Made by a program: the position numbers and the translations under genes
The notes under the pieces: model-generated
Told to the model about the DNA's origin: nothing
The model's database searches: none
Seen by the model: only the letters and a program-made list of their open reading frames with translations
DNA from: Marinovum sp.
Lineage (GTDB): Bacteria > Pseudomonadota > Alphaproteobacteria > Rhodobacterales > Rhodobacteraceae
Assembly: GCA_002684375.1 (NCBI GenBank)
Contig: NYVC01000061.1
Coordinates: 23,876-30,627, forward strand
Reading direction: 5' to 3'
DNA length: 6,752 nt
Part shown: positions 1-6,363 of the stretch, piece by piece
Layout of the letters: every line of letters starts with the position of its first letter
How positions within the stretch are numbered: position 1 is the first letter of the stretch

Positions 1-555
1 TCCGTGACCGAAGACAGCTTTCCCGAACTGATCGCCCTGCCTGACGGCGGTATTTTTGCGCTGCGCCTGAACGCCATTGTACCGCCAGCGCCAAAGCCGT
101 TGGACACAGTGCGCGAGGCGGTTATTGCGCAGTGGACCAAAAATGAGACCATGGTACACTTGCGGCGAAAGGGTGAGGCGCTTTCGGCCAACCTGAGCAC
201 CGACGCCAGTTTCGAAAGCCTTGATCTGCGCGCCCAGATCGAAACCGAACGCACGCGGAGCGATTACATCGAAGGCGCGCCCAACGCATTGGTGACGCAG
301 GTTTTTGATGCTGAGCCCGGCACAATGACGATGCTGGATGATACCGACAGCGTTGTTTTGGTCCGGCTCGATGCGGTGTTGCCGCGCAAGGCGGACGCCG
401 ACTTAGACGGGCAGATGCGTGAGGCGATCAATGCGCAAGCTATCAATGACTTGTCGCAGGATATTTTTGCCGCCTTTGCCAGTGATCTTCAAAGCCGAAT
501 TGGCTTTGAATTGGATCAACAAGCTCTGAATGCGGTTCATGCCCAATTTCAGTAA
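1..555 (+). CDS. C-terminal part of a PpiD/SurA-like periplasmic peptidyl-prolyl isomerase (5' truncated by window edge)
   Basis: The reading frame is open from the first base to TAA at 553-555, giving 184 residues. The GTG at position 4 is an internal codon, not a credible start. The visible part has the look of the tail of a large SurA_N/PpiD-type folding factor: a strand-rich segment with PDGGIFALRLNAIVPPAPKP (window residues 14-33), a helix beginning LDTVREAVIAQW, another strand-rich segment VVLVRLDAVLPRKA, and a helical end with LNAVHAQFQ. The catalytic parvulin domain, signal anchor and chaperone domain would lie upstream and cannot be seen. From knowledge of the family, such proteins are anchored in the inner membrane and help fold outer-membrane and periplasmic proteins. 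An alphaproteobacterial ppiD gene next to trpE is an arrangement I recall from Rhodobacteraceae. It lies 24 bp before trpE on the same strand, so trpE is probably co-transcribed with it. The family call rests on the tail only, so it is moderate. Confidence 0.7.
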   Translation, partial: SVTEDSFPELIALPDGGIFALRLNAIVPPAPKPLDTVREAVIAQWTKNETMVHLRRKGEALSANLSTDASFESLDLRAQIETERTRSDYIEGAPNALVTQVFDAEPGTMTMLDDTDSVVLVRLDAVLPRKADADLDGQMREAINAQAINDLSQDIFAAFASDLQSRIGFELDQQALNAVHAQFQ

Positions 556-568
556 CCTGAATGACTAC

Positions 569-574
569 AAGGAA
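569..574 (+). promoter_or_regulatory. Ribosome binding site of trpE
   Basis: AAGGAA lies five bases before the ATG at 580 and fixes the trpE start. The whole space between the upstream stop codon (553-555) and this start is 24 bp. That leaves no room for a leader peptide or attenuator hairpin in front of trpE. Confidence 0.8.
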
Positions 575-579
575 CTGAT

Positions 580-2091
580 ATGGCGCTAACCCCGGATTTC
601 AACGGCTTTGAAACCGCTTATCTAAGGGGTGAGAACCAGATTGTTTTTACCCGTCTTGCGGCTGATCTGGACACGCCAGTTTCTTTAATGCTGAAGCTCA
701 CCGGCGCAGCGCGCGATGCTTTTATGCTCGAATCGGTGACCGGGGGCGAGGTCCGGGGTCGCTATTCGATCATCGGGATGAAGCCCGACATTATTTGGAC
801 ATGCCGCGGCCACAACAGTCAGGTGAACCGCCAAGCCCGATTTGATCCAGATCACTTTGAGCCACAAAAGGGTCCGCCACTGGATGTCTTGCGCGCCTTG
901 ATTGACGAAAGCCGTATCAATCTTCCCGAAGATATGCCGCAAGCCGCCGCTGGGTTTTTTGGCTATCTGGGCTATGACATGATCCGGTTGGTGGAACATC
1001 TGCCAAATATAAACCCGGATCCGCTGGGGCTGCCTGATGCTGTGATGTTGCGCCCGTCGGTGATCGTGGTGCTTGACGGCGTCAAGAGCGAGGTGACGGT
1101 GGTATCGCCCGCCTGGGTCAGTGACGGACAATCCGCCCGTGCCGCTTACGCGCAGGCCGCAGAACGGGTTATGGATGCGGTGCGGGACCTTGAACGGGCG
1201 TTGCCGCAGGTCAACCGCGATCTAGGAGAGGCGGCAGACATTGCGCCACCGGTCTCAAATTTTACCAAATCCGCCTATCTAGCGGCAGTTGAAAAGGCCA
1301 AGGATTACATTCGCGCTGGCGATATTTTTCAGGTGGTTCCCTCTCAGCGCTGGACGCAGGATTTCCCCCTGCCGCCGTTTTCATTGTATCGGTCACTGCG
1401 CCAGACCAACCCATCACCTTTTATGTTCTATTTTAATTTCGGGGGCTTTCAAGTGGTGGGTGCCAGCCCCGAAATTCTCGTGAGGGTATTCGGTCAAGAA
1501 GTAACGATCCGGCCGATTGCCGGAACCCGTCGACGGGGCGCAACCCCCGAAGAAGACCGGGCCTTGGAAGCCGACCTTTTGGCTGATGAAAAAGAATTGG
1601 CAGAGCACCTGATGTTGCTTGATCTGGGGCGCAATGATGTAGGGCGGGTTGCAAAAATAGGCACCGTGCGGCCAACCGAGGAATTCACCATAGAGCGCTA
1701 TTCGCATGTGATGCATATTGTATCAAACGTCGTCGGCACACTGGCCGATGATCAAGATGCGCTATCGGCATTTTTTGCCGGTATGCCCGCCGGAACAGTG
1801 AGCGGCGCGCCAAAAGTCCGGGCAATGGAAATAATCGACGAGTTAGAGCCGGAAAAGCGCGGTATTTACGGCGGTGGCTTAGGCTATATCAGCGCCGGCG
1901 GTGATATGGACATGTGTATTGCGCTGCGTACAGCGGTGATCAAAGATAAGAAGCTGTATATTCAGGCTGGCGGCGGAATCGTCTATGACAGTGACCCCGA
2001 GGCCGAGCATCAAGAAACCATTGATAAATCGAACGCGATCCGTCGCGCTGCGGCGGACGCAGCCCGCTTTAACGGCGGATCAAACAGCTAG
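580..2091 (+). CDS. trpE: Anthranilate synthase component I
   Basis: TrpE, with the TrpG glutaminase, converts chorismate and ammonia to anthranilate in the cytoplasm, the first committed step to tryptophan. The product is 503 residues, the usual length of stand-alone TrpE. The N-terminal domain carries FMLESV (48-53), matching the LLES-type motif where family members bind feedback-inhibiting tryptophan, so feedback control is likely kept. The chorismate-binding domain runs from about 228 to 490. It shows RPIAGTRRRG (311-320), DEKELAEHLMLLDLGRND (336-353) with Mg-site glutamates, the histidine in YSHVMHIVS (374-382), AGTVSGAPK (404-412), YGGGLGY (430-436), CIALRT (446-451) and QAGGGIVYDSDPEAEHQET (462-480). 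The start is supported by AAGGAA five bases upstream. There is no fused glutaminase domain, consistent with the separate trpG downstream. A PabB or isochorismate synthase assignment is less likely given the LESV motif and the trp gene context. Confidence 0.97.
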   Translation: MALTPDFNGFETAYLRGENQIVFTRLAADLDTPVSLMLKLTGAARDAFMLESVTGGEVRGRYSIIGMKPDIIWTCRGHNSQVNRQARFDPDHFEPQKGPPLDVLRALIDESRINLPEDMPQAAAGFFGYLGYDMIRLVEHLPNINPDPLGLPDAVMLRPSVIVVLDGVKSEVTVVSPAWVSDGQSARAAYAQAAERVMDAVRDLERALPQVNRDLGEAADIAPPVSNFTKSAYLAAVEKAKDYIRAGDIFQVVPSQRWTQDFPLPPFSLYRSLRQTNPSPFMFYFNFGGFQVVGASPEILVRVFGQEVTIRPIAGTRRRGATPEEDRALEADLLADEKELAEHLMLLDLGRNDVGRVAKIGTVRPTEEFTIERYSHVMHIVSNVVGTLADDQDALSAFFAGMPAGTVSGAPKVRAMEIIDELEPEKRGIYGGGLGYISAGGDMDMCIALRTAVIKDKKLYIQAGGGIVYDSDPEAEHQETIDKSNAIRRAAADAARFNGGSNS

Positions 2092-2102
2092 GCGTTTTCG
2101 GC

Positions 2103-3341
2103 TCACTGCAGACCCTCGGTCTGCAGCACCGTCGAGATTGGTGCCAGCGCCACATGGTTGACCCGGTTCTGTAACCCCCAAAGCACCAAGGCTTTTATAG
2201 TTTCGGACCGCACCCTGCCGATCATGATAACCGACCCATCGCTACGGGCTTTTCGTGTGGCCTGATCGAGGAATTTTCGAATCACCCGAGCGGATTGGCC
2301 TTTGCCGTCAAAATCCCGAAAAATGGTGGCCGCTGGAACACCAGATTTCTGCGCCAGTGTCCGGGCCGCGTTTAAAGGTGTTGGAAACAGAACCAGCCCG
2401 TGGCCTGTGGCCCTTAAAAGTCGGGTGATTCTATCCGAGACAGACAGGCTCGCCTGTACCCCACCCTGCCGTGCTTCCATCACGGCGACGGCTTGTGGCA
2501 ACTTGCGCAGATCATTTTGCAATATCTTTCGCGCGGTATCAGGTTTGACCTCATCGGCAAATTCGGCCAGCACCATCACTTCAAAACCCCGGCGACGATA
2601 GCTTTTCATCGCTACGGCAGCGCCCTTCCAACTGGCATCAAGCGCAAAGGTGATCGGATAGGGAAACGCTTCCAGAATATCGAGATCAACGTTGTGTGCG
2701 CCATCATCCAGCAGGATAATCGACATTTTTGGCTTGTCAGGGTCAATGTCTAAAGGCTCGGAAAACCGCACCAGTGCAGGTTTGGTCCCAGACGTGTTAT
2801 TGCGTAAGGGTTGATCCTTGGCGGCACCTGTTTCGCTGTTTTTACGCTTGCGGTTAATGTCGGCGGCGAAACTAGTAAGACTGCTTGCAGGTCCTTCATT
2901 TGGGACAACACCCGCAACCGGCGTCGGGATTTTCCGGTAAAACGGCGCCATACGGGCATTGCCAATTACGACGCCTTTTTCACGCGGCGTCGTTGAAACT
3001 TTGCGCGGGATGGTTTGCTGCGGCGCTGCGGCAAATTCAGGAAAAGCGATCCCAACAACTTCCAATCGGCCCGACCAGAGTTGTGGGTTGTCCGGCGCGC
3101 GGGCCATCAGTTCGGGTCCGACGGGTTTAGAAGCGTCTTTCACCACGCTCAAAGGGCTGACCGCAATCACATCAGTGGCCGGAACCAAGCGTGCGTTTGA
3201 CAGATTCGAGGTGACCTCGGGCGGCTCTGAAGGGCCCTCTGCAACTCCGTCCTGCAAGCCTGTCAGCAAAGACAGACCGGCAAGCGCGGCCACCGCGACA
3301 ATGAAACCGCAGATCATACCGATTACCATACCACGTGTCAC
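2103..3341 (-). CDS. Membrane-anchored divergent polysaccharide deacetylase family protein (YibQ/COG2861-like), probably catalytically inactive
   Basis: A GTG start at 3341 is chosen because GAGGAA lies seven bases upstream of it and the protein then opens directly with a membrane segment; this gives 412 residues. An ATG 32 codons further out (3437) would add a charged, cysteine-bearing extension unlike a signal anchor. Visible parts are one membrane helix (about 5-28, GMICGFIVAVAALAGLSLL), a long Pro/Ala/Ser/Thr-rich linker (about 30-200) that is likely periplasmic, and a C-terminal domain (about 205-404). The domain has the fold signature of divergent polysaccharide deacetylases: IILLDDG (208-214), ITFALD (230-235), GFEVMVLAE (252-260), GVPAATIFRDFDG (334-346), SVIMIGR (370-376) and VALAPIS (397-403). 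Family members normally have GHE, NNHMGS and IGH in the matching places. Here these read GFE, MEARQGG and IGR, so the usual metal-binding histidines seem absent. It may have a structural or binding role at the envelope. The gene is inverted between trpE and trpG, and its biological partner is unknown. Confidence 0.75.
   Translation of the reverse strand: MTRGMVIGMICGFIVAVAALAGLSLLTGLQDGVAEGPSEPPEVTSNLSNARLVPATDVIAVSPLSVVKDASKPVGPELMARAPDNPQLWSGRLEVVGIAFPEFAAAPQQTIPRKVSTTPREKGVVIGNARMAPFYRKIPTPVAGVVPNEGPASSLTSFAADINRKRKNSETGAAKDQPLRNNTSGTKPALVRFSEPLDIDPDKPKMSIILLDDGAHNVDLDILEAFPYPITFALDASWKGAAVAMKSYRRRGFEVMVLAEFADEVKPDTARKILQNDLRKLPQAVAVMEARQGGVQASLSVSDRITRLLRATGHGLVLFPTPLNAARTLAQKSGVPAATIFRDFDGKGQSARVIRKFLDQATRKARSDGSVIMIGRVRSETIKALVLWGLQNRVNHVALAPISTVLQTEGLQ
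2106..2126. terminator. Perfect 9-bp inverted repeat with 3-nt loop at the convergent trpE/deacetylase-like junction; possible bidirectional terminator
   Basis: CTGCAGACC (2106-2114), loop CTC, then GGTCTGCAG (2118-2126) form a perfect 9-bp stem. It begins 15 bp after the trpE stop codon. On the minus strand it lies entirely inside the last seven sense codons of the converging gene, encoding LQTEGLQ directly before its TGA. Neither side is followed by a run of U in the transcript, so it is not a textbook intrinsic terminator. A role in stopping or protecting both converging transcripts is inference from position. Confidence 0.4.
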
Positions 3342-3348
3342 GTCGTTG

Positions 3349-3354
3349 TTCCTC
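3349..3354 (-). promoter_or_regulatory. Ribosome binding site deciding the GTG start of the deacetylase-like gene
   Basis: On the minus strand GAGGAA stands seven bases before GTG (3341-3339). No comparable Shine-Dalgarno sequence precedes the longer ATG start at 3437. This supports the shorter 412-residue product with the membrane helix at its extreme N-terminus. Confidence 0.65.
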
Positions 3355-3395
3355 GCTTCTTTTTCACAACACACCGTTTTTAACTCTTGCGCCCC

Positions 3396-3429
3396 TTGAC
3401 GGTGGGACGCAACCCTGACCATGTATATC
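3396..3429 (+). promoter_or_regulatory. Candidate promoter for the trpG-trpD-trpC-moaC operon (weak)
   Basis: TTGACG at 3396-3401 matches five of six bases of a sigma-70 type -35 box. The best TATA-like stretch downstream, TGTATATC around 3422-3429, sits 20-22 bases away, which is longer than ideal. A promoter is expected somewhere in 3342-3477, because the gene upstream of trpG runs the other way and trpG cannot be read from trpE without antisense transcription. The exact boxes are a guess. Confidence 0.3.
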
Positions 3430-3436
3430 GCGACCA

Positions 3437-3448
3437 AGGCCCGGGCCT
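3437..3448. repeat. 12-bp perfect palindrome AGGCCCGGGCCT in the divergent intergenic region
   Basis: The 12 bases are self-complementary. They lie 29 bp before the trpG start and downstream of the candidate -35/-10 boxes. Such a position could suit an operator or the base of an RNA hairpin in the trpG leader, but a GC-only core of this size can also occur by chance. No regulator is known to me for this exact motif. Confidence 0.35.
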
Positions 3449-3477
3449 CTAGCCCCTTTAGAGCAAAGACGTAAAAA

Positions 3478-4059
3478 ATGCTGCTACTGATCGATAATTA
3501 TGACAGTTTCACTTATAATGTGGTGCATTATTTGGGGGAGTTGGGGGCCGATGTTGTGGTAAGACGCAATGACGCGGTGACAGTCGAAGAGGCGATGGCG
3601 ATGAAACCTACAGGAATAGTCTTGGCGCCGGGCCCGTGCGACCCGGATAAAGCCGGGGTCTGTCTGGGTCTTACAGCGGCCGCAGCAGCCACGCTGACAC
3701 CGCTGTTGGGCGTCTGTTTGGGTCATCAAACCATAGGGCAGGCCTTCGGAGGGCGCGTGGTGCGCTGCCACGAGATTGTACACGGTAAAATGGGCCGGAT
3801 GCAGCATCGCGCAAAAGGTTTATTTGCCGGATTGCCCAATCCGTTTGAGGCAACGCGGTACCATTCTTTGGTGGTTGAACGCGCGAGCCTGCCCGCGTGT
3901 CTTGAGGTGACAGCTGAACTCGAGGATGGCACTATTATGGGGCTGCAACACCGCGACGTGCCGATCCACGGGGTGCAGTTCCACCCCGAATCAATCGCAT
4001 CCGAACACGGGCATGCGCTTTTTGATAATTTTCTCAAAACAATGAAAGTTGCAGCATGA
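3478..4059 (+). CDS. trpG: Anthranilate synthase component II (glutamine amidotransferase)
   Basis: TrpG hydrolyses glutamine and passes ammonia to TrpE in the cytoplasmic anthranilate synthase complex. The product is 193 residues, the usual size of a stand-alone class I glutaminase subunit. It opens with [14 protein letters not shown], the standard family N-terminus, which fixes the start although no strong Shine-Dalgarno sequence precedes it. Other motifs are [12 protein letters not shown] (49-60), [17 protein letters not shown] (76-92) with nucleophile Cys80, HGK (102-104), RYHSLVV (127-133) and [14 protein letters not shown] (165-178) with His169 and Glu171 completing the triad. It is the first gene of the downstream operon, and its stop overlaps the trpD start (ATGA). 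In some bacteria the same subunit also serves PabB in folate synthesis; sequence alone cannot exclude that. Confidence 0.96.
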   Translation: MLLLIDNYDSFTYNVVHYLGELGADVVVRRNDAVTVEEAMAMKPTGIVLAPGPCDPDKAGVCLGLTAAAAATLTPLLGVCLGHQTIGQAFGGRVVRCHEIVHGKMGRMQHRAKGLFAGLPNPFEATRYHSLVVERASLPACLEVTAELEDGTIMGLQHRDVPIHGVQFHPESIASEHGHALFDNFLKTMKVAA

Positions 4060-5078
4060 GCGAACAGCTGAAAACCCTTATCGGTGCCGCTGCCGACCGG
4101 CCGTTGACCCGTGCCGAGGCCGAGAGCGCCTTTAGCGCGCTGTTTGCAGGACAGGCCACACCCAGTCAAATTGGGGGGCTGTTGATGGCCATGCGCACGC
4201 GCGGCGAAACCGTCGAAGAATATGCTGCCGCGGCCGCTGTGATGCGGGCCAAATGCCACCGTGTGCGCGCGCCGAAAGGCGCAATGGATATTGTCGGTAC
4301 CGGCGGCGATGGTAAGGGCACGCTGAACATTTCCACCGCCACGGCCTTCGTGGTTGCTGGGGCCGGTGTTCCTGTCGCCAAACACGGCAATCGCAACCTG
4401 TCGTCAAAATCCGGCGCTGCAGACGCCCTGTCGCAGATGGGCATCAATGTCATGGTTGGCCCGGACCTCGTGGAAAAATCTTTAAACAGTGCTGGTATTG
4501 GCTTTATGATGGCACCGATGCACCATCCCGCCATGGCCCATGTCGGGCCGGTCCGCGCTGAATTGGGCACCCGCACGATTTTCAACATTCTTGGCCCGCT
4601 GACCAATCCTGCTGGTGTCAAACGCCAACTCACGGGCGCGTTCAGCCGAGATTTAATCTTGCCAATGGCGCAAACCCTTGAGCAGCTTGGCTCTGAGCGC
4701 GCTTGGCTGGTTCACGGCAGCGATGGTACCGATGAATTGACCATCACCGGCGTCAGTTGGGTTGCGATGCTCGACACGGATGGCAGCGTGGCCGAGGCCG
4801 AGATACACCCCGATGACTTTGGGCTGCCCGTACATCCGTTCGAGACTATTCTTGGTGGGAGCCCAGCCCATAACGCCACCGCGTTTCGGGCGCTGTTGAA
4901 CGGAGCACACAGCGCATACCGCGATGCAGTGCTGCTGAATGCCGCCGCAGCCCTGATCGTGGCCGGTGTTGCAGATGACAACGTCCAAGCTGTAGACATG
5001 GCCCGACACAGTATCGACAGCGGGGCCGCAAAGGATAAAATCGACACCGTTGCCCGGATCACATCGGAGACTTCATGA
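4056..5078 (+). CDS. trpD: Anthranilate phosphoribosyltransferase
   Basis: TrpD transfers phosphoribose from PRPP to anthranilate, giving N-(5-phosphoribosyl)-anthranilate. The 340-residue product has the normal family length. The small N-terminal helical domain includes residues up to about 70 ([19 protein letters not shown] at 34-52). The PRPP-binding loop is [11 protein letters not shown] (81-91), followed by [12 protein letters not shown] (109-120), which includes the anthranilate- and PRPP-contacting residues. Next comes the stretch from [14 protein letters not shown] (154-167) to [18 protein letters not shown] (169-186), then [11 protein letters not shown] (219-229). The ATG at 4056 overlaps the trpG stop as ATGA, and its own stop overlaps the trpC start the same way. 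No strong Shine-Dalgarno precedes the start, so coupling to trpG translation is likely. A thymidine/pyrimidine phosphorylase, a distant relative, is excluded by the motifs and context. Confidence 0.97.
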   Translation: MSEQLKTLIGAAADRPLTRAEAESAFSALFAGQATPSQIGGLLMAMRTRGETVEEYAAAAAVMRAKCHRVRAPKGAMDIVGTGGDGKGTLNISTATAFVVAGAGVPVAKHGNRNLSSKSGAADALSQMGINVMVGPDLVEKSLNSAGIGFMMAPMHHPAMAHVGPVRAELGTRTIFNILGPLTNPAGVKRQLTGAFSRDLILPMAQTLEQLGSERAWLVHGSDGTDELTITGVSWVAMLDTDGSVAEAEIHPDDFGLPVHPFETILGGSPAHNATAFRALLNGAHSAYRDAVLLNAAAALIVAGVADDNVQAVDMARHSIDSGAAKDKIDTVARITSETS

Positions 5079-5887
5079 GCTTGACTATTCTCGACAAAAT
5101 AAAAGCCTATAAACTGCAGGAGGTGGCCGCCGACAAAGCCTTAAAACCTCTGACTGAAATAGAATCTGAGGCGCGCGAGGCCAGCCCGCCACGGGGCTTC
5201 GCCACAGCCTTGATACAGGCTGCAAGCGCCGGTTATGGCCTGATCGCCGAGGTGAAGAAAGCCAGCCCTTCAAAAGGTTTGATCCGCGCCGATTTTGATG
5301 CCGCAGAACTGGCTCGAGCCTATGAGACGGGGGGGGCTTGCTGCCTGTCGATTCTGACGGATACCCCGAGTTTTCAGGGTGCAAAATCGTTTTTGTCGTC
5401 AGCGCGAGCGGCGACCAACCTGCCGGTATTGCGCAAAGATTTCATGTATGACACCTATCAGGTTGCCGAGGCGCGGGCTCTGGGCGCGGATTGTATTTTG
5501 ATCATCATGGCCTCGGTGTCGGATGCGCAGGCCGCAGAATTGGAACAGGCCGCATTTGACTGGGGCATGGACGTGTTGATCGAAGTGCATGATGGTGCAG
5601 AAATGGATCGGGCGCTTAGGCTGTCATCACCTTTGATCGGGGTCAACAATCGCAATCTGAAAACCTTTGAAACCAGCCTCGATACCACCCGCATTCTGTC
5701 GCAAAGAGTGCCCGAAGGGCGTCATTTGGTGTCGGAATCGGGTCTGAGCACGGCGGCTGATCTGGCAGCAATGGCCAGCTTTGGCGCCCGAAGCTTTTTA
5801 ATCGGAGAAAGCCTGATGCGGCAACCGGATGTAGAGCAGGCGACGCGCAGCCTGCTGGCCAACCCGGCACTGGCGGGGGCAGCGTAA
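5075..5887 (+). CDS. trpC: Indole-3-glycerol phosphate synthase
   Basis: TrpC converts 1-(2-carboxyphenylamino)-1-deoxyribulose 5-phosphate to indole-3-glycerol phosphate with loss of CO2 and water. The 270-residue product is a single-domain TIM barrel with no TrpF fusion. Expected catalytic residues are present: Glu59 and Lys61 in [13 protein letters not shown] (56-68), Lys121 in [10 protein letters not shown] (117-126), Glu170 in DVLIEVHD (166-173), Asn191 in IGVNNRNL (188-195), and Glu221-Ser222 in LVSESGL (218-224). The phosphate-site end reads FLIGESLM (241-248). The start overlaps the trpD stop (ATGA), with GGAGA at 5066-5070 as ribosome binding site. A run of eight G at 5329-5336 encodes part of ETGGAC (84-89). 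The frame is intact on both sides, so it is not a frameshift here. Confidence 0.97.
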   Translation: MSLTILDKIKAYKLQEVAADKALKPLTEIESEAREASPPRGFATALIQAASAGYGLIAEVKKASPSKGLIRADFDAAELARAYETGGACCLSILTDTPSFQGAKSFLSSARAATNLPVLRKDFMYDTYQVAEARALGADCILIIMASVSDAQAAELEQAAFDWGMDVLIEVHDGAEMDRALRLSSPLIGVNNRNLKTFETSLDTTRILSQRVPEGRHLVSESGLSTAADLAAMASFGARSFLIGESLMRQPDVEQATRSLLANPALAGAA

Positions 5888-6363
5888 TGGCGGACCTCAC
5901 CCATTTTGACGGTCAGGGCGCGGCGCATATGGTCGACGTGTCCGAAAAAGCCACCACATCCCGAATTGCCGAAGCCGTGTGTTACATTAAAATGGCGCAA
6001 GAAACTTATGATATCATTGTTGAAAATCGCGCTAAAAAAGGCGATGTTCTGGGGGTTGCCCGGCTGGCAGGGATTATGGGTGCCAAGAAAACATCCGACC
6101 TGATCCCCTTGTGTCACCCGTTGCCGATCAGCAAAGTGGCGATCGAATTGACCCCTGATGCAACATTGCCCGGTGTGCGTATTCACGCGACAGTCAAGAC
6201 CACTGGTCAAACCGGTGTGGAAATGGAGGCGTTAAGTGCGGTGAGTATCACAGCTTTAACAATCTATGACATGGCCAAGGCGGTGGATAAGGCAATGGAG
6301 ATCGGCGGCATCCACGTTGTCTTGAAAGATGGCGGAAAATCAGGGCGTTATGAGGTGTTATGA
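5887..6363 (+). CDS. moaC: Cyclic pyranopterin monophosphate synthase (molybdenum cofactor biosynthesis)
   Basis: MoaC converts the MoaA product, 3',8-cyclo-7,8-dihydro-GTP, to cyclic pyranopterin monophosphate, an early step of molybdenum cofactor synthesis. The product is 158 residues, the normal family length, and aligns in register with the E. coli numbering of active-site residues: Lys51 ([13 protein letters not shown], 50-62), His77 ([10 protein letters not shown], 71-80), Glu112 (TGVEMEAL, 109-116), Asp128 and Lys131 ([11 protein letters not shown], 127-137). The C-terminus [11 protein letters not shown] is typical. Its ATG shares one base with the trpC stop (TAATG at 5885-5889), and its stop overlaps the start of the next gene. 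It has no direct role in tryptophan synthesis; the linkage to trpC is one I recall from other Alphaproteobacteria. The moeA gene I would expect next in this group is not what follows here. Confidence 0.97.
   Translation: MADLTHFDGQGAAHMVDVSEKATTSRIAEAVCYIKMAQETYDIIVENRAKKGDVLGVARLAGIMGAKKTSDLIPLCHPLPISKVAIELTPDATLPGVRIHATVKTTGQTGVEMEALSAVSITALTIYDMAKAVDKAMEIGGIHVVLKDGGKSGRYEVL
6352..6357 (+). promoter_or_regulatory. Ribosome binding site for the GIY-YIG gene inside the moaC 3' end
   Basis: GAGGTG lies within the last codons of moaC, two bases before the ATG at 6360. The spacing is tight, but with the ATGA stop/start overlap it supports initiation by ribosomes finishing moaC. Confidence 0.45.

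Noticed and set aside
4..6. GTG at position 4 as the start of the first gene.
   Set aside because: The frame is open to the window edge, and the sequence from there resembles the interior of a larger folding factor with no ribosome binding site visible, so the gene is treated as truncated.
685..1131. A long minus-strand open frame (148 codons) within trpE, and similar ones opposite trpG, trpD, trpC and moaC.
   Set aside because: They lie opposite strongly supported genes, their products show no recognisable domain, and their amino-acid make-up (rich in Arg, His, Pro, Cys) is that expected from the antisense of GC-rich coding DNA.
2959..3399. A plus-strand open frame (146 codons) opposite the 5' half of the deacetylase-like gene.
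   Set aside because: The minus-strand frame has a membrane anchor, a recognisable domain and a ribosome binding site. The plus-strand frame is a low-complexity Ser/Thr/Pro shadow of the linker-coding DNA.
3342..3437. A longer minus-strand start at ATG 3437 adding 32 residues to the deacetylase-like protein.
   Set aside because: The extension is charged and would place the membrane anchor internally. The GTG at 3341 has a well-spaced GAGGAA and gives a normal N-terminal anchor.
3421..3474. A 17-codon frame (starting MYIATKARA) ending three bases before trpG, considered as a trp leader peptide.
   Set aside because: It contains no tryptophan codon and no Shine-Dalgarno sequence at a useful distance. 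The region also lacks the paired alternative hairpins plus U-run expected of an attenuator.
3631..3662. GC-rich complementary stretches in early trpG (CCGGG...CCCGG and GACCC...GGGTC) as a possible riboswitch or terminator.
   Set aside because: They fall on the conserved glutaminase motif [11 protein letters not shown], which fully explains the base sequence, and the pairing is imperfect.
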